Counted from the first letter of the stretch, positions 40,974-49,325 are shown. The stretch: DNA of 64,000 nucleotides from 58-81 sp012729145 (GCA_040770625.1 JAXGIW010000001.1:558001-622000); one strand, 5' to 3'. Notes: generated from the sequence alone by a model not told the origin. Made by a program: numbers and translations.

Positions 40974-41805
40974 TCCCCAGGTGATCCTTTAGCTCATCGG
41001 AAGGTATCCTCGCCTGTGAAACGGCGTGGACCACGTCGAGAATAAAGGGAATGGAAGCGAGAAGAGGCAGGCCGTTATCCCGGCAGGCCTCTTCTATTTC
41101 TTTCGATCCCGCTGAACTGAGGTCCGCCTTGTTCAGCACCACTGCCGCCGCTGTCCCGAAGCGCCGGCAGAGATCAGCTATCCTGAGCATGTCGTGTTTT
41201 CCGGACAGTGTTGGTTCGGTGACTATCAGTGCCATATCGGCACCGGTCACGGCGGAAATGGCCGGGCAAGCTATCCCGGGGGGGCCGTCGGTGAGGATGG
41301 TCTCCATACCCTTATCCCCGGCAATGTTCCTGGCCTCTTTCCTGACCAGCTGGACAAGCATCCCGGAGTTCTCTCCCCCCGGGTTCAGCCTGGCGTGGAC
41401 CATGGGGCCCCGGGCTGTCTCTCCCACGTACCAGGTCCCCTGCCTGGTGTCCTCCATGGCAATGCAGGCGGCGGGGCATACCAAAGTACAGGCAGAGCAC
41501 CCCTCGCAGAAGGTCTTGTCTATCAGGGCCCTGCCGTCAGCCATAACAACGGCATCGAAGCGGCAGACCTCTTTGCACTTCCCGCACCCGATACACCTGT
41601 CCCTGTCGACCCCTGCTGTCTGCATCCCCATGAAGGGGAACTCTCCCCGAGGATCGGGGTGGAGCAGTATCTCAAGGTCTGGCGCATCCACGTCGGCATC
41701 GCAGAGCACCAGTTTCCCGGGTGCGAGCGCCGCAAGGGCAGCCGTCAGGGACGTCTTTCCAGTTCCCCCCTTGCCGCTGACGACGGTAATCTCTTTAACT
41801 TTCAT
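40945..41805 (-). CDS. MinD-type ATPase with ferredoxin insert (A)
   Basis: 286 residues. The deviant Walker A SGKGGTGKTS at the N-terminus identifies the MinD/Mrp (SIMIBI) group. A two-cluster ferredoxin insert at about 60-115 contains CIGCGKCKEVC and CEGCSACTLVCPAAC. The TDGPPGIACPAISAVTGAD block resembles Walker B. Proteins of this type occur in tandem in many anaerobes and are thought to work in Fe-S or Mo/W-cofactor or electron-transfer processes; the exact function is unknown. Its start overlaps the stop of the second copy by 4 bp. Confidence 0.82.
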   Translation of the reverse strand: MKVKEITVVSGKGGTGKTSLTAALAALAPGKLVLCDADVDAPDLEILLHPDPRGEFPFMGMQTAGVDRDRCIGCGKCKEVCRFDAVVMADGRALIDKTFCEGCSACTLVCPAACIAMEDTRQGTWYVGETARGPMVHARLNPGGENSGMLVQLVRKEARNIAGDKGMETILTDGPPGIACPAISAVTGADMALIVTEPTLSGKHDMLRIADLCRRFGTAAAVVLNKADLSSAGSKEIEEACRDNGLPLLASIPFILDVVHAVSQARIPSDELKDHLGTIWSRLGGM

Positions 41806-42656
41806 CTTCCAGCCACCTTCCTGGCCCTGTCCCAGATCCCGACCATGGCCTCCCGCCAGTCAGGATCGATCAGGGCAGGCGGATCACCGATGGCGTAGGA
41901 TTCAGCCACCGTTCTCGAGAAGGGCAGCCTGGCCGCAACGGGGACGCCGTACCTCCCGGAGAGGCCCTCGATATCAGCTTCTCCCAGGTCGGCGCGGTTG
42001 ATCACCGTCATGGCCGGCAAGCCCAGGTCACGGATCACCTGCAGCGCAAGGTCAAGGTCAGCATAGCCGAAGGGCGTCGGCTCCGTTACCAGAACCACAA
42101 CATCGGCCTTCCTCACCGCGGACACCATCGGGCAGGAAGTCCCCGGAGGAGAATCTATGACGAGATCCCGACCCTCTGCCAGCGCCGCCTCGATGGCGGC
42201 GCCTATCACGGGTACGGGGTTGGGCATTCCTACGCGGAGCCGCCCTTCAAAGATCTCGAGGTCGCCCTTTCTGCATAGCCTGACCTCTCCCACGGGTCTT
42301 CCGGTCTCGGAGATCGCCTTTTTTGGGCAGACCATGGAGCAGACCCCGCAGCCGTGGCAGAGGTCGTTGGGAGACGGTGAAGCCCCGCCGAACATATAGA
42401 GCGCCCCGAAGCGGCATGCCCTTACGCATTCTCCGCAGCGGTCGCACAGGCCGTCATCGATCACCGGCCAGGGGGTCTCCACCAGGGAGGAGGCATATGC
42501 CTCAGCCCCCAGAAGCAGGGCCAGATTGGGTTCCTCAACGTCGACATCGGCGCCCAGGAGTCCGGGGATGGTGACCAGTAGCGAGGCGGCCACGCAGCTC
42601 TTGCCCGTGCCGCCCTTTCCGCTGGCAACCGCGACCTTAAGTGCCTTTCGTTCCAT
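41802..42656 (-). CDS. MinD-type ATPase with ferredoxin insert (B)
   Basis: About 284 residues, paralogous to the next gene. It has SGKGGTGKSC, ferredoxin motifs CDRCGECVRAC and CHGCGVCSMVCP, and IDSPPGTSCPMVSAV. The start ATG 42656 overlaps the stop of the NifX-like gene (TGATG), so all three are translationally coupled; an upstream in-frame start at 42707 is unlikely. Two non-identical copies in tandem suggest a heterodimeric P-loop machine. Confidence 0.82.
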   Translation of the reverse strand: MERKALKVAVASGKGGTGKSCVAASLLVTIPGLLGADVDVEEPNLALLLGAEAYASSLVETPWPVIDDGLCDRCGECVRACRFGALYMFGGASPSPNDLCHGCGVCSMVCPKKAISETGRPVGEVRLCRKGDLEIFEGRLRVGMPNPVPVIGAAIEAALAEGRDLVIDSPPGTSCPMVSAVRKADVVVLVTEPTPFGYADLDLALQVIRDLGLPAMTVINRADLGEADIEGLSGRYGVPVAARLPFSRTVAESYAIGDPPALIDPDWREAMVGIWDRARKVAGR

Positions 42657-43009
42657 CAGTGAGAATGGCCCTCGCCGGTAACGTGGCCGCAGGCGCTGTC
42701 CCCGCATTCAAGGGTACCTTCGAGAAAGGCCTTTGCGGCCTCACCGGCATCACCCGTTGCTCCTATCACTGGCCTTACGCCCGCTGCCTGGAACAGATCC
42801 TCGGCCCGGGGTCCCATCCCGCCAGCAATAATCACCTCCACCTTCATCTCCGAAAGCCATCGGGGCAGCACTCCCGGAGCGTGACCCGGGTTCGGGTGGT
42901 CCTGGTGGCCAATTATGCTTTTTCCGTCAGTCTCGAAGATCCTGAAAGTAGGGGCATGGCCGAAGTGGGGGCATACATTGCCGTTCTCGGTAGCTACTGC
43001 TATCTTCAT
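42656..43009 (-). CDS. NifX/NifB-like family protein with His-rich tail
   Basis: 117 residues, same family as the protein at 39756: MKIAVATENGNVCPHFGHAP and VIIAGGMGPRAEDLF. Its C-terminus carries Cys and His residues (CGDSACGHVTGEGHSH) that could bind metal. Directly coupled to the two MinD-type ATPases, it may be their cluster-carrying substrate. Confidence 0.85.
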   Translation of the reverse strand: MKIAVATENGNVCPHFGHAPTFRIFETDGKSIIGHQDHPNPGHAPGVLPRWLSEMKVEVIIAGGMGPRAEDLFQAAGVRPVIGATGDAGEAAKAFLEGTLECGDSACGHVTGEGHSH

Positions 43010-43063
43010 TTTTTCGGTCCTCCTGATGTAAAAAAGGATTTTTGATGCCTGCTTACAACAGAT

Positions 43064-43089
43064 GGACCCGGTCCATCAGGACCGGGTCC
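43064..43089. other. Perfect 11-bp stem-loop between DUF5320 and NifX-like genes
   Basis: GGACCCGGTCC, ATCA loop, GGACCGGGTCC. No T-run follows in either direction, so this is not a standard terminator. RNA processing, mRNA stabilisation or partial termination are possible. Confidence 0.6.
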
Positions 43090-43116
43090 CGAAGAAAAGG
43101 AGATGGTTGTAGCGGA

Positions 43117-43437
43117 TCAGACATCCTTTTCCATACTGTCCAGCCGTTCCCTTATTGCTTTCATCTCTGCCTCCAGGGCGCCAAGCTCCTCCTGGAGAGC
43201 CTGTTTCTCGTCCGCGGGGTCCATAGCCGGATAGGCTCCTGCTCCCGGGGCCGGGTAGGGTGCATAACCCCCAAAACCACCCCAGCCTCTACCGAACCCG
43301 AAACCTCTCCCAAATCCGAAACCACGGCGGAAACCACGCCCGCGGCGGTATCCGGCTCCACAGGGGCCCGTACCCCATCCTGTACCAGGTCCGCCTCCGA
43401 ACCAGGGGCCTCTTCCATCCCAACCGGGCATGACCAT
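43117..43437 (-). CDS. DUF5320-family Gly/Arg/aromatic-rich protein
   Basis: 106 residues. The N-terminal half is a low-complexity Gly-Arg-Phe-Trp tract (repeated RGFGFG units, PGWDGRGPWFGG). The C-terminal half is a coiled-coil-like ALQEELGALEAEMKAIRERL. Such proteins usually accompany NifX/MinD-type ATPase clusters, as here. Function unknown. An iron-type operator precedes it. Confidence 0.75.
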   Translation of the reverse strand: MVMPGWDGRGPWFGGGPGTGWGTGPCGAGYRRGRGFRRGFGFGRGFGFGRGWGGFGGYAPYPAPGAGAYPAMDPADEKQALQEELGALEAEMKAIRERLDSMEKDV

Positions 43438-43447
43438 CGCCTCCTTT

Positions 43448-43470
43448 TATTGATATTGGTTATCAATAGA
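43448..43470. promoter_or_regulatory. Operator-like palindrome upstream of DUF5320 gene
   Basis: TTGATA-TTGG-TTATCAA core followed by TAGAATATC. It shares TATTGATATT with the feoA upstream site. It lies about 11-33 bp before the DUF5320 start codon and would control the whole four-gene cluster down to 40945. Confidence 0.55.
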
Positions 43471-43499
43471 ATATCACCTTTCCCCCCCTTGTCAACCCC

Positions 43500-43536
43500 T
43501 TGGGGTCAGACCTTGAATTGCAGCAATTGTGTACAA
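43500..43536 (+). repeat. Solitary REP copy of the RAYT family
   Basis: GGGGTCAGACCTTGAATT core continuing GCAGCAATTGTGTAC, nearly identical to the terminal repeats of the transposase element at 46607-47553. Confidence 0.8.
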
Positions 43537-43678
43537 ACATGGATTTTCATTCAAGGGCCAAGACTCAGTTAGACGGCAAGAGCAATACAAAACTGATAAA
43601 CAAGGTGCGTTAATGGTTGACGGCCAGGGTTTTTCGGAGGTCTTCCTGATCTGTCCCCAAATATTGGTCCTCAAAGAA

Positions 43679-43949
43679 TTGACAATTTTATAAAATTTGT
43701 TATTCTTTAGCTGGCGACAGTGAACGTTATCTGCATCACAAGGATAATGGGCCTCAATAAAAGAAGATAATGCAAAGGCTACAGAGAGAGCACGAAGAAA
43801 TAATGTGAATCTTCACGGTTGCAACTTCCACCATAATCGGTACGACCTTCGGACTAAACTAGCTTTTGGCCAACTACCTCTGGCACCTCCTTTCAATAGA
43901 AGCACCACCATAGATAACGGCCCCGGAGACTCCGGGGCCGTTCTTATTT
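43679..43949 (+). ncRNA. Orphan transcription unit in AT-rich DNA
   Basis: Promoter TTGACA 43679-43684, 16-bp spacer, TATTCT 43701-43706. About 235 bp later comes an 11-bp GC-rich terminator (43918-43940) followed by TTCTTATTTG. No convincing ORF in between. The segment is more AT-rich than surrounding DNA. It contains CACCTCCTTTC, which equals the anti-Shine-Dalgarno tail of 16S rRNA. A non-coding RNA or a gene remnant; no known RNA family recognised. Confidence 0.4.
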
Positions 43950-44065
43950 GTCCCCTCGTTCACCGTTCACAAAGTGCCCCAGGGTTTTCCTGATGCCTGT
44001 CGCCTGTCGCCTTGCTTTAAGGTATATTATCCTTAACGCACCGACCAATTCCGGGGGTGATCTGC

Positions 44066-44617
44066 ATGACCGTCCTATGGATCCTTCTCGCTATCGCAGC
44101 CGTACTGGGCATTTATGTCTGGAGAACATACAACACCATGGTCCGTTCCAGGAACCTTGTCGACGAAGGTTGGAGCGGCATCGACGTCCAGTTAAAACGT
44201 CGTGCCGACCTGGTGCTCAACCTTGTCGAGACCGTCAAGGGCTACGCCAAGCACGAAAAGGAACTCTTCGAGAAAGTAACCCAGGCCAGGGCTGCGGCGG
44301 TAAGTGCAGGCTCAGTGGGTGAGAGGGCCCAGGCGGAGAACGCCCTCACCGGGACCATCCGCTCCCTTTTCGCCGTTGCCGAGAACTACCCCGAGCTCAA
44401 GGCGAACACCAACTTCCTTGACCTGCAGCAGAACCTCGGGAACCTGGAGGCAGAGATCCAGATGGCCCGCAGGTACTACAACGGGGCTGTCAGGGCCTAC
44501 AACTCCCTGATCCAGGTCTTCCCGAACAACATGCTTGCCGGGCCCTTCGGCTTCACCAAGCGTGACTACTTCGAGGCGGCCGAAGAGGACCGAGCCGTCC
44601 CGAAGGTGCAGTTCTAA
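44066..44617 (+). CDS. LemA family protein
   Basis: 183 residues. One N-terminal membrane helix (LWILLAIAAVLGIYVW) is followed by the helical LemA domain: YNTMVRSRNLVDEGWSGIDVQLKRRADLVLNLVETVKGYA, FLDLQQNLGNLEAEIQMARRYYNGAVR, and the C-terminal FPNNMLAGPFGFTKRDYFEA. Function unknown; it is usually paired with a DUF2207 or TPM-domain protein, as here (25 bp downstream). ATG 44066 is preferred over GTG 44057 because GGGGGTGA lies 5 nt before it. Confidence 0.92.
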   Translation: MTVLWILLAIAAVLGIYVWRTYNTMVRSRNLVDEGWSGIDVQLKRRADLVLNLVETVKGYAKHEKELFEKVTQARAAAVSAGSVGERAQAENALTGTIRSLFAVAENYPELKANTNFLDLQQNLGNLEAEIQMARRYYNGAVRAYNSLIQVFPNNMLAGPFGFTKRDYFEAAEEDRAVPKVQF

Positions 44618-44642
44618 TCATATCACGGCGGGGGCTTCCCCA

Positions 44643-46601
44643 ATGGGGATATTCAGGCGTGTCCTTGCTGCCCTTCTGTTGCTTTTTGCGCTGGTCCCGG
44701 CGGCGGCCGGGACTGAAAGGATACTGTCCTTTGACAGCTCCATCCGGGTCGAAAGGGACGGCACCCTGTCCGTTCGCGAGGATATCACAGTCCGCATCGA
44801 GCATAACCGCATCCAGAGGGGTATCTTCAGGGATTTCCCCACTGTCTATCCCTCCCCCGGAGGAGGCACCGTCCGTGTCGGCTTCTCGGTGCAGACCGTT
44901 CTGCTTGACGGGCGGTCAGTCCCATGGAAAACAGAAGGCCTCAGCAACGGTGTCAGGGTCCGGATAGGCGACCCCAACTCCTACGCACCCCGAGGGGAGC
45001 ACACCTACACTATCGTCTACACTACAACTGAGCAGATAGGATTCTTCGATGAACACGACGAACTCTACTGGAACGTGACGGGCACCGGCTGGGAGTTCCC
45101 CATCGATCGGGCTTCAGCCCTTGTAACGCTTCCGGAGAATGTTCCCGTTGAGAAAGTGGCCTGGTACACAGGTCCCCAGGGGTCGCGAGCCCAGAACGCC
45201 ATCGGGAAGACGGCGGGGCACACCGCCTGGTTCCAGACCACGTCCCCGCTAGGGGTAAGGGAGGGTCTCACCATAGTGGTGGGCTTCCCCAAGGGATTCA
45301 TCCAGCCCTCGGAGAACTACCTTAAAAGGCAGGCCCGGGCGGCCTTCGCCCAGCGCTTCGGCAAGTTCATCCCCCCCCTGGTGGCCCTTATCGTTTTCAT
45401 TTACTACATGCTGGTATGGAACCGATACGGCAAGGACCTTCGACCCGGACACATCATCCCTCTCTTCTATCCGCCCGAAGGGGTCACTCCCGCCATGGCC
45501 TCCTACGTCTACCACCAGAAGCTCCGAGACGACACATTCACCGCCACCCTCATCGACCTTGCCGTAAGAGGCTTCCTCAGGATCGAGGAGCACGACGTAC
45601 CCAAGGGCCTCTTCAGCAGGGCCAAGAACCGCTTCACCCTTCACCCCATAGACAAGGACCGTAACAGCCTTCCGGTCGTGGAGAACGCATTCCTGATCTC
45701 CCTCTTCCCCGGCGGGGCTTCCCTGGACGTGGACAAGGCCAATCACAAGGAACTCTCCTCGGCCAAGGGCGCCATCAGGGACCACATTGCCGACCGCGGA
45801 AAAGACTACTTCCTGAGGAACTGGAAGTGGGTCGTCCTGGGCATCCTCATCACCTTTGTCCTGGTAGGCTTCAGCGGATTGTTCCTGGGGGCCTACGGAG
45901 GGGAGATAGGGCTATCCTTCTTCGCCACTGTGTGGCTGAGCGGCTGGACCCTGGGTCTGGGCGCCATACTCTTTACGGCCTTCACCTCGCTCAAGGAGGG
46001 TATCAAGCGGAAGAAAGCAAGCTTCTTCATCCGGGGGCTGTTCCTTTCGGCATTCTCGGTGCCTTTCCTGGGAGCCGAGGCCTTCTTCCTGACGATGATG
46101 ACCGATGAACTGTCGCCCTACTTCACTATCTCCCTGGTGATCGCCTTCCTTCTGAACGCTCTTTTCTTCAAGCTAATGAAGAACTACACCCCCGAGGGCA
46201 GAAAACTGATGGACCAGCTCGAGGGCTTCCGAATGTACATGTCCACTGCAGAAAAAGAGAGGATAAAGGCCTTTGCCAGAGTGGACATGCCCGAGGACAC
46301 GCCTCGGCATTTCGAGAGCCTGCTTCCCTACGCGATCGCCCTGGGTGTGGAGAAGGAGTGGGCTTCCAGGTTCGACCAGATCCTCAAGGCAGCCCAGTAC
46401 AACCCCGACTGGTACGCAGGAACCTACCCCATATATCATATGGGCGCGGCTTCCTTCATGACGGGACTCAGCGGAGGTCTTGGAACGGCAGTTGCGTCAT
46501 CTTCCATGGCTCCGGGATCCAAGTCCGGTTTCGGCGGCGGTTTCGGGGGGGGAGGTTTCTCAGGTGGCGGTGGAGGAGGAGGTGGCGGCGGAGGCTGGTA
46601 G
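44643..46601 (+). CDS. DUF2207 membrane protein
   Basis: 652 residues. A signal peptide (about 1-22) is followed by an extracytoplasmic DUF2207 domain (about 25-240; ILSFDSSIRVERDGTLSVREDI). Then come a membrane helix (about 245-260), a cytoplasmic helical region and two to three membrane helices (about 400-520). The C-terminal Gly tail (SGGGGGGGGGGGW) ends the protein. Same architecture as YciQ-like partners of LemA. Function unknown, perhaps envelope stress. ATG 44643 gives a proper signal peptide; the reading frame is open further upstream inside lemA. Confidence 0.88.
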   Translation: MGIFRRVLAALLLLFALVPAAAGTERILSFDSSIRVERDGTLSVREDITVRIEHNRIQRGIFRDFPTVYPSPGGGTVRVGFSVQTVLLDGRSVPWKTEGLSNGVRVRIGDPNSYAPRGEHTYTIVYTTTEQIGFFDEHDELYWNVTGTGWEFPIDRASALVTLPENVPVEKVAWYTGPQGSRAQNAIGKTAGHTAWFQTTSPLGVREGLTIVVGFPKGFIQPSENYLKRQARAAFAQRFGKFIPPLVALIVFIYYMLVWNRYGKDLRPGHIIPLFYPPEGVTPAMASYVYHQKLRDDTFTATLIDLAVRGFLRIEEHDVPKGLFSRAKNRFTLHPIDKDRNSLPVVENAFLISLFPGGASLDVDKANHKELSSAKGAIRDHIADRGKDYFLRNWKWVVLGILITFVLVGFSGLFLGAYGGEIGLSFFATVWLSGWTLGLGAILFTAFTSLKEGIKRKKASFFIRGLFLSAFSVPFLGAEAFFLTMMTDELSPYFTISLVIAFLLNALFFKLMKNYTPEGRKLMDQLEGFRMYMSTAEKERIKAFARVDMPEDTPRHFESLLPYAIALGVEKEWASRFDQILKAAQYNPDWYAGTYPIYHMGAASFMTGLSGGLGTAVASSSMAPGSKSGFGGGFGGGGFSGGGGGGGGGGGW

Positions 46602-46606
46602 ACCCT

Positions 46607-47553
46607 TTGGGGTCAGACCTTGAATTGCAGCAATGGTATACATTTAACCCTTTTCTTTGTACTCCTTAACTGCCCTGCATACAGTGCTGTAATGTACTCC
46701 CAGGTACCGTGATATCTCGGCCTGACTGAACCTTCCCTCAATGAAGGCCATGGCCATCGCTTCCTTCCGCCGGGGATAACTTTTGAAGTAATCCTCCAGT
46801 CGGGTAAGGGGCTTCCTCTTTTGTTCCCTGGAAATATCTGCGAGATCAGGACTTACCGAACACTTCCTCTGCACCCTCTCGACAAATCCTTCATCGCCAA
46901 GGTAGACCTGTTGCTGGACTTTCTCCATCAGCCCAGTCTTTTTGCCAATGCCAGCCATAATAAAATCAACGTAACTCTTCTGGCGGTCTTCCTTGCTCCC
47001 GATCCCCTCGGAAACCACATTGATAACCTGATCTGCGTTCAGCCAGGGCGGGCAGGGTTCAAGTCCTGCTGTTGCCCTGAAACTGCTCCAGGTCCATTTC
47101 TCGGGAGTATCAACATGGCCGGAACGCACCGGGTTCAAAGCCACATATCTCACAAGCTCCATGAGATATGTGTTCTTATCCACGACTATTGATTGAAACC
47201 TTCCCTGGAAGAGGTGTCCGACCCTTCCCTTGTTGGTGTTGAAATATTGTGTGTATATCCCGTTCAGGAGCCTCATGCCTTCCGACAGGTTCGGCTCAGG
47301 TGTTTCAATTACAAGATGAAAGTGGTTATCCATCAAACACCATGCATAGGTATCCCACAACTGGCGTTCCACAACATCCTGATAGATCTTGAGGAACCTT
47401 CTCCGGTCGTGATCGTTCAAAAAGATATTCTGCTTGTTGTCCCCGCGGGACATAACGTGGTAAAGGGCTCCTGGATATTCGAGCCTAAGAGGTCTGGTCA
47501 TAATAAAACAATAATAGCATACAAATGCTGCAATTCAAGGTCTGACCCCAAAG
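46607..47553. mobile_element. RAYT element with inverted terminal REP repeats
   Basis: The transposase gene is bracketed by inverted copies of one 28-nt sequence (core GGGGTCAGACCTTGAATT then GCAGCA) at 46607-46643 and 47518-47553. Solitary copies lie at 29269, 43500, 56433 and 62310. Confidence 0.8.
46644..47501 (-). CDS. REP-associated tyrosine transposase (Y1_Tnp family)
   Basis: 285 residues. The HUH endonuclease fold is shown by YHVMSRGDNKQNIF, WCLMDNHFHLVIE (His60-x-His62), HLFQGRFQSIVVD and RYVALNPVRSG, with the nucleophilic Tyr in the last region. A C-terminal helix-turn-helix (FSQAEISRYLGVHYSTVCRAV) would recognise DNA. It nicks and rejoins single-stranded REP hairpins. Intact, so probably active or recently so. 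Confidence 0.93.
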   Translation of the reverse strand: MTRPLRLEYPGALYHVMSRGDNKQNIFLNDHDRRRFLKIYQDVVERQLWDTYAWCLMDNHFHLVIETPEPNLSEGMRLLNGIYTQYFNTNKGRVGHLFQGRFQSIVVDKNTYLMELVRYVALNPVRSGHVDTPEKWTWSSFRATAGLEPCPPWLNADQVINVVSEGIGSKEDRQKSYVDFIMAGIGKKTGLMEKVQQQVYLGDEGFVERVQRKCSVSPDLADISREQKRKPLTRLEDYFKSYPRRKEAMAMAFIEGRFSQAEISRYLGVHYSTVCRAVKEYKEKG

Positions 47554-47566
47554 CAACGGACCTTCA

Positions 47567-47575
47567 TGCTATAAT
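47567..47575 (+). promoter_or_regulatory. Extended -10 promoter of the baeRF gene
   Basis: TGCTATAAT, matching TGnTATAAT, about 122 bp before the GTG start at 47697. No convincing -35 box. Confidence 0.45.
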
Positions 47576-47696
47576 TTACCCAAATAAAGCAATATTAGGA
47601 TCATAACGTCCCTGCGAACAAGGCGGGGTGCCATCGATAATACAGACAAGCGTTCCGCCCGCCGGGATGATAACCAGAACAAGGAGGCGGTGGACC

Positions 47697-48815
47697 GTGA
47701 ACGTACTGAACAGGGAAGAAATATTCACCCTTGCCGAGCATGAGGGCACCCCGAGTGTCTCTCTTTTCATGCCGGAAACCCGTCCGCACGACCCCAGGAA
47801 ATCCCAGATCCGCTTCAAGAATCTTGTCGCAAAGGCCGAAGATATTCTCGAAGGGATGGACCTGCGCCCACAGCAGAGAGAAACCCTTCTGTCCGAGGCC
47901 AGGTCCCTTGTGTCCAATCCTGTCTTCTGGGAGCGTCAGAGCGAAGGCCTTGCCCTCTTTGCTGCCCCGGACCTTTCCCGGGTGATCAGCATCCCCTCCG
48001 GTGTGGGGGAAATGGTGACCGTGTCGGACCGTTTCCACATCAAGCCCCTGCTGCCGCTCATGGCGGTGGGGGAGGAGTTTTTCGTCCTTTGCCTCAGCCA
48101 GAAACAGGTGCGGCTTCTGAAGTGCGGACGCGACAGCGTAAGCGAACACCCTCTCGAAAGCATTCCTGCCAGCCTGTCCGAGGCGCTGCAGTACGAGCCC
48201 CTGGAAAAGCAGGGCCAGTTCGGGGGAGGTTCCTACCCCACCCACGGGGCCGAAGAAGAGGACTTCAAGGACAACATCCGCAGGTTCTTCCGCAAGGTCG
48301 ACGACGGCCTCCATAAGATCCTGAAGAATAACAAAACCCCACTTGTAATTGCCGGTATCAGCTCCCTCACATCGATCTACAGGGAGGCAAGTACATGTCC
48401 CAACCTGATGGAGGAGCCCGTGGAGGGCAACCCCGAGGCTTTCGAGCCCCGGGAGATCCAGCAGAAGGCCTGGAAGATAGTCAAGCCGGTCTTTGAACAT
48501 TCAAAGAACGAAGCCCGCGAGCGTTACGGCAACCTGCAGGGCACTGGAAGATCATCCGGCTCCCTTGAAGAGGTCGTTAAAGCCTCAGTCGAGGGAAGGG
48601 TAGAGACCCTGTTCGTTGCTGTGGGCAAACAGGCATGGGGGCGTTACGACCCCGAGTCAGGCCATATAGAGGTAGATGAGCAGCACACCCTGGGCAACAG
48701 GGACCTTCTCGACCTTGCGGCTATCAGCACCCTTAAGAGCGGCGGCACCGTCTTTGCAGTCGATCCCGAAGAAGTCCCGGGCGGCGCCCACCTTGCGGCG
48801 GTGTTCAGGTATTAA
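47697..48815 (+). CDS. Bacterial eRF1-like (baeRF) family protein
   Basis: 372 residues. It matches the bacterial archaeo-eukaryotic release factor-like families (baeRF3/7): LNREEIFTLAEHEGTPSVSLFMPE and DPRKSQIRFKNLVAKAEDIL at the N-terminus. A central eRF1-domain-2-like part follows, then a C-terminal L7Ae-like domain with VEGRVETLFVAVGK. Such proteins are proposed to bind ribosomes, probably in rescue or hibernation; this is not proven here. GTG 47697 has AGGAGG 9 nt upstream and starts exactly at the conserved N-terminus. It lies directly behind the RAYT element. Confidence 0.8.
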   Translation: MNVLNREEIFTLAEHEGTPSVSLFMPETRPHDPRKSQIRFKNLVAKAEDILEGMDLRPQQRETLLSEARSLVSNPVFWERQSEGLALFAAPDLSRVISIPSGVGEMVTVSDRFHIKPLLPLMAVGEEFFVLCLSQKQVRLLKCGRDSVSEHPLESIPASLSEALQYEPLEKQGQFGGGSYPTHGAEEEDFKDNIRRFFRKVDDGLHKILKNNKTPLVIAGISSLTSIYREASTCPNLMEEPVEGNPEAFEPREIQQKAWKIVKPVFEHSKNEARERYGNLQGTGRSSGSLEEVVKASVEGRVETLFVAVGKQAWGRYDPESGHIEVDEQHTLGNRDLLDLAAISTLKSGGTVFAVDPEEVPGGAHLAAVFRY

Positions 48816-49291
48816 CGAAGGGCCGTGACGCGGAATGCGTGACGCGTACCCTCCAAACAAGCTGAAGGGCGCGCCCTGTCGCCCGCCAGCCGGCGGGCTC
48901 GGGGCAGCGCGAAGCCTACCCTTTCGCTTCGCTCGGGGCACCTCGTCCCGACATAGTCCCGACAAGGTCCCGACAAGGTCCCGAGGTGCTGTAACGAGGG
49001 AGGTGCTGTAACGAGGGAGGTGTATTAACGAGGGGAGTGCTTCAATTAGGGACCTTGTAACTCGGAGTGGCCGACAAGCAGGCGGCAGGAAGGGCGAAAG
49101 TCCGTGATCCGTAAAAGAAATGCTTTGCTGGTCATTCCGAGGACAAGTTCCTGCCGATTCTGCGGAGTCGAAGCGACCAGGGATCTTGATCTGGTTTCCC
49201 AAGAATACATATCTTGCGCTCAGACGTAGTTACTCGTCTGTGGTGCAGCCGGTTCACGGGCGCCAAACTCTCTGGCTATTTGTAAATACAA
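48816..49291. repeat. 17/18-bp tandem repeats and GC-rich palindromic fragment
   Basis: No gene seen. At about 48980-49048 a unit GAGGTGCTGTAACGAGG is repeated three to four times with drift (second version GTGTATTAACGAGG). Upstream at 48885-48975 are CGCCAGCCGGCGGGC and CGACAAGGTCCCGAC duplications. The segment 49125-49200 resembles a fragment shared with the gap near 59570-59660. Confidence 0.65.
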
Positions 49292-49319
49292 TTGACAATC
49301 AGCCGATGGCTGTTAATAT
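49292..49319 (+). promoter_or_regulatory. Promoter placing transcription start at the ATG
   Basis: TTGACA 49292-49297, 16-bp spacer, TAATAT 49314-49319. The next gene's ATG begins 7 nt beyond the -10 box, with no ribosome site, so the mRNA would be leaderless. Confidence 0.55.
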
Positions 49320-49325
49320 TCTCTT

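Noticed and set aside
39756..43009. Nitrogen-fixation locus
   Set aside because: NifX/NifB-like single-domain proteins are common in non-diazotrophs; no nifHDK, nifB or nifEN genes are visible.
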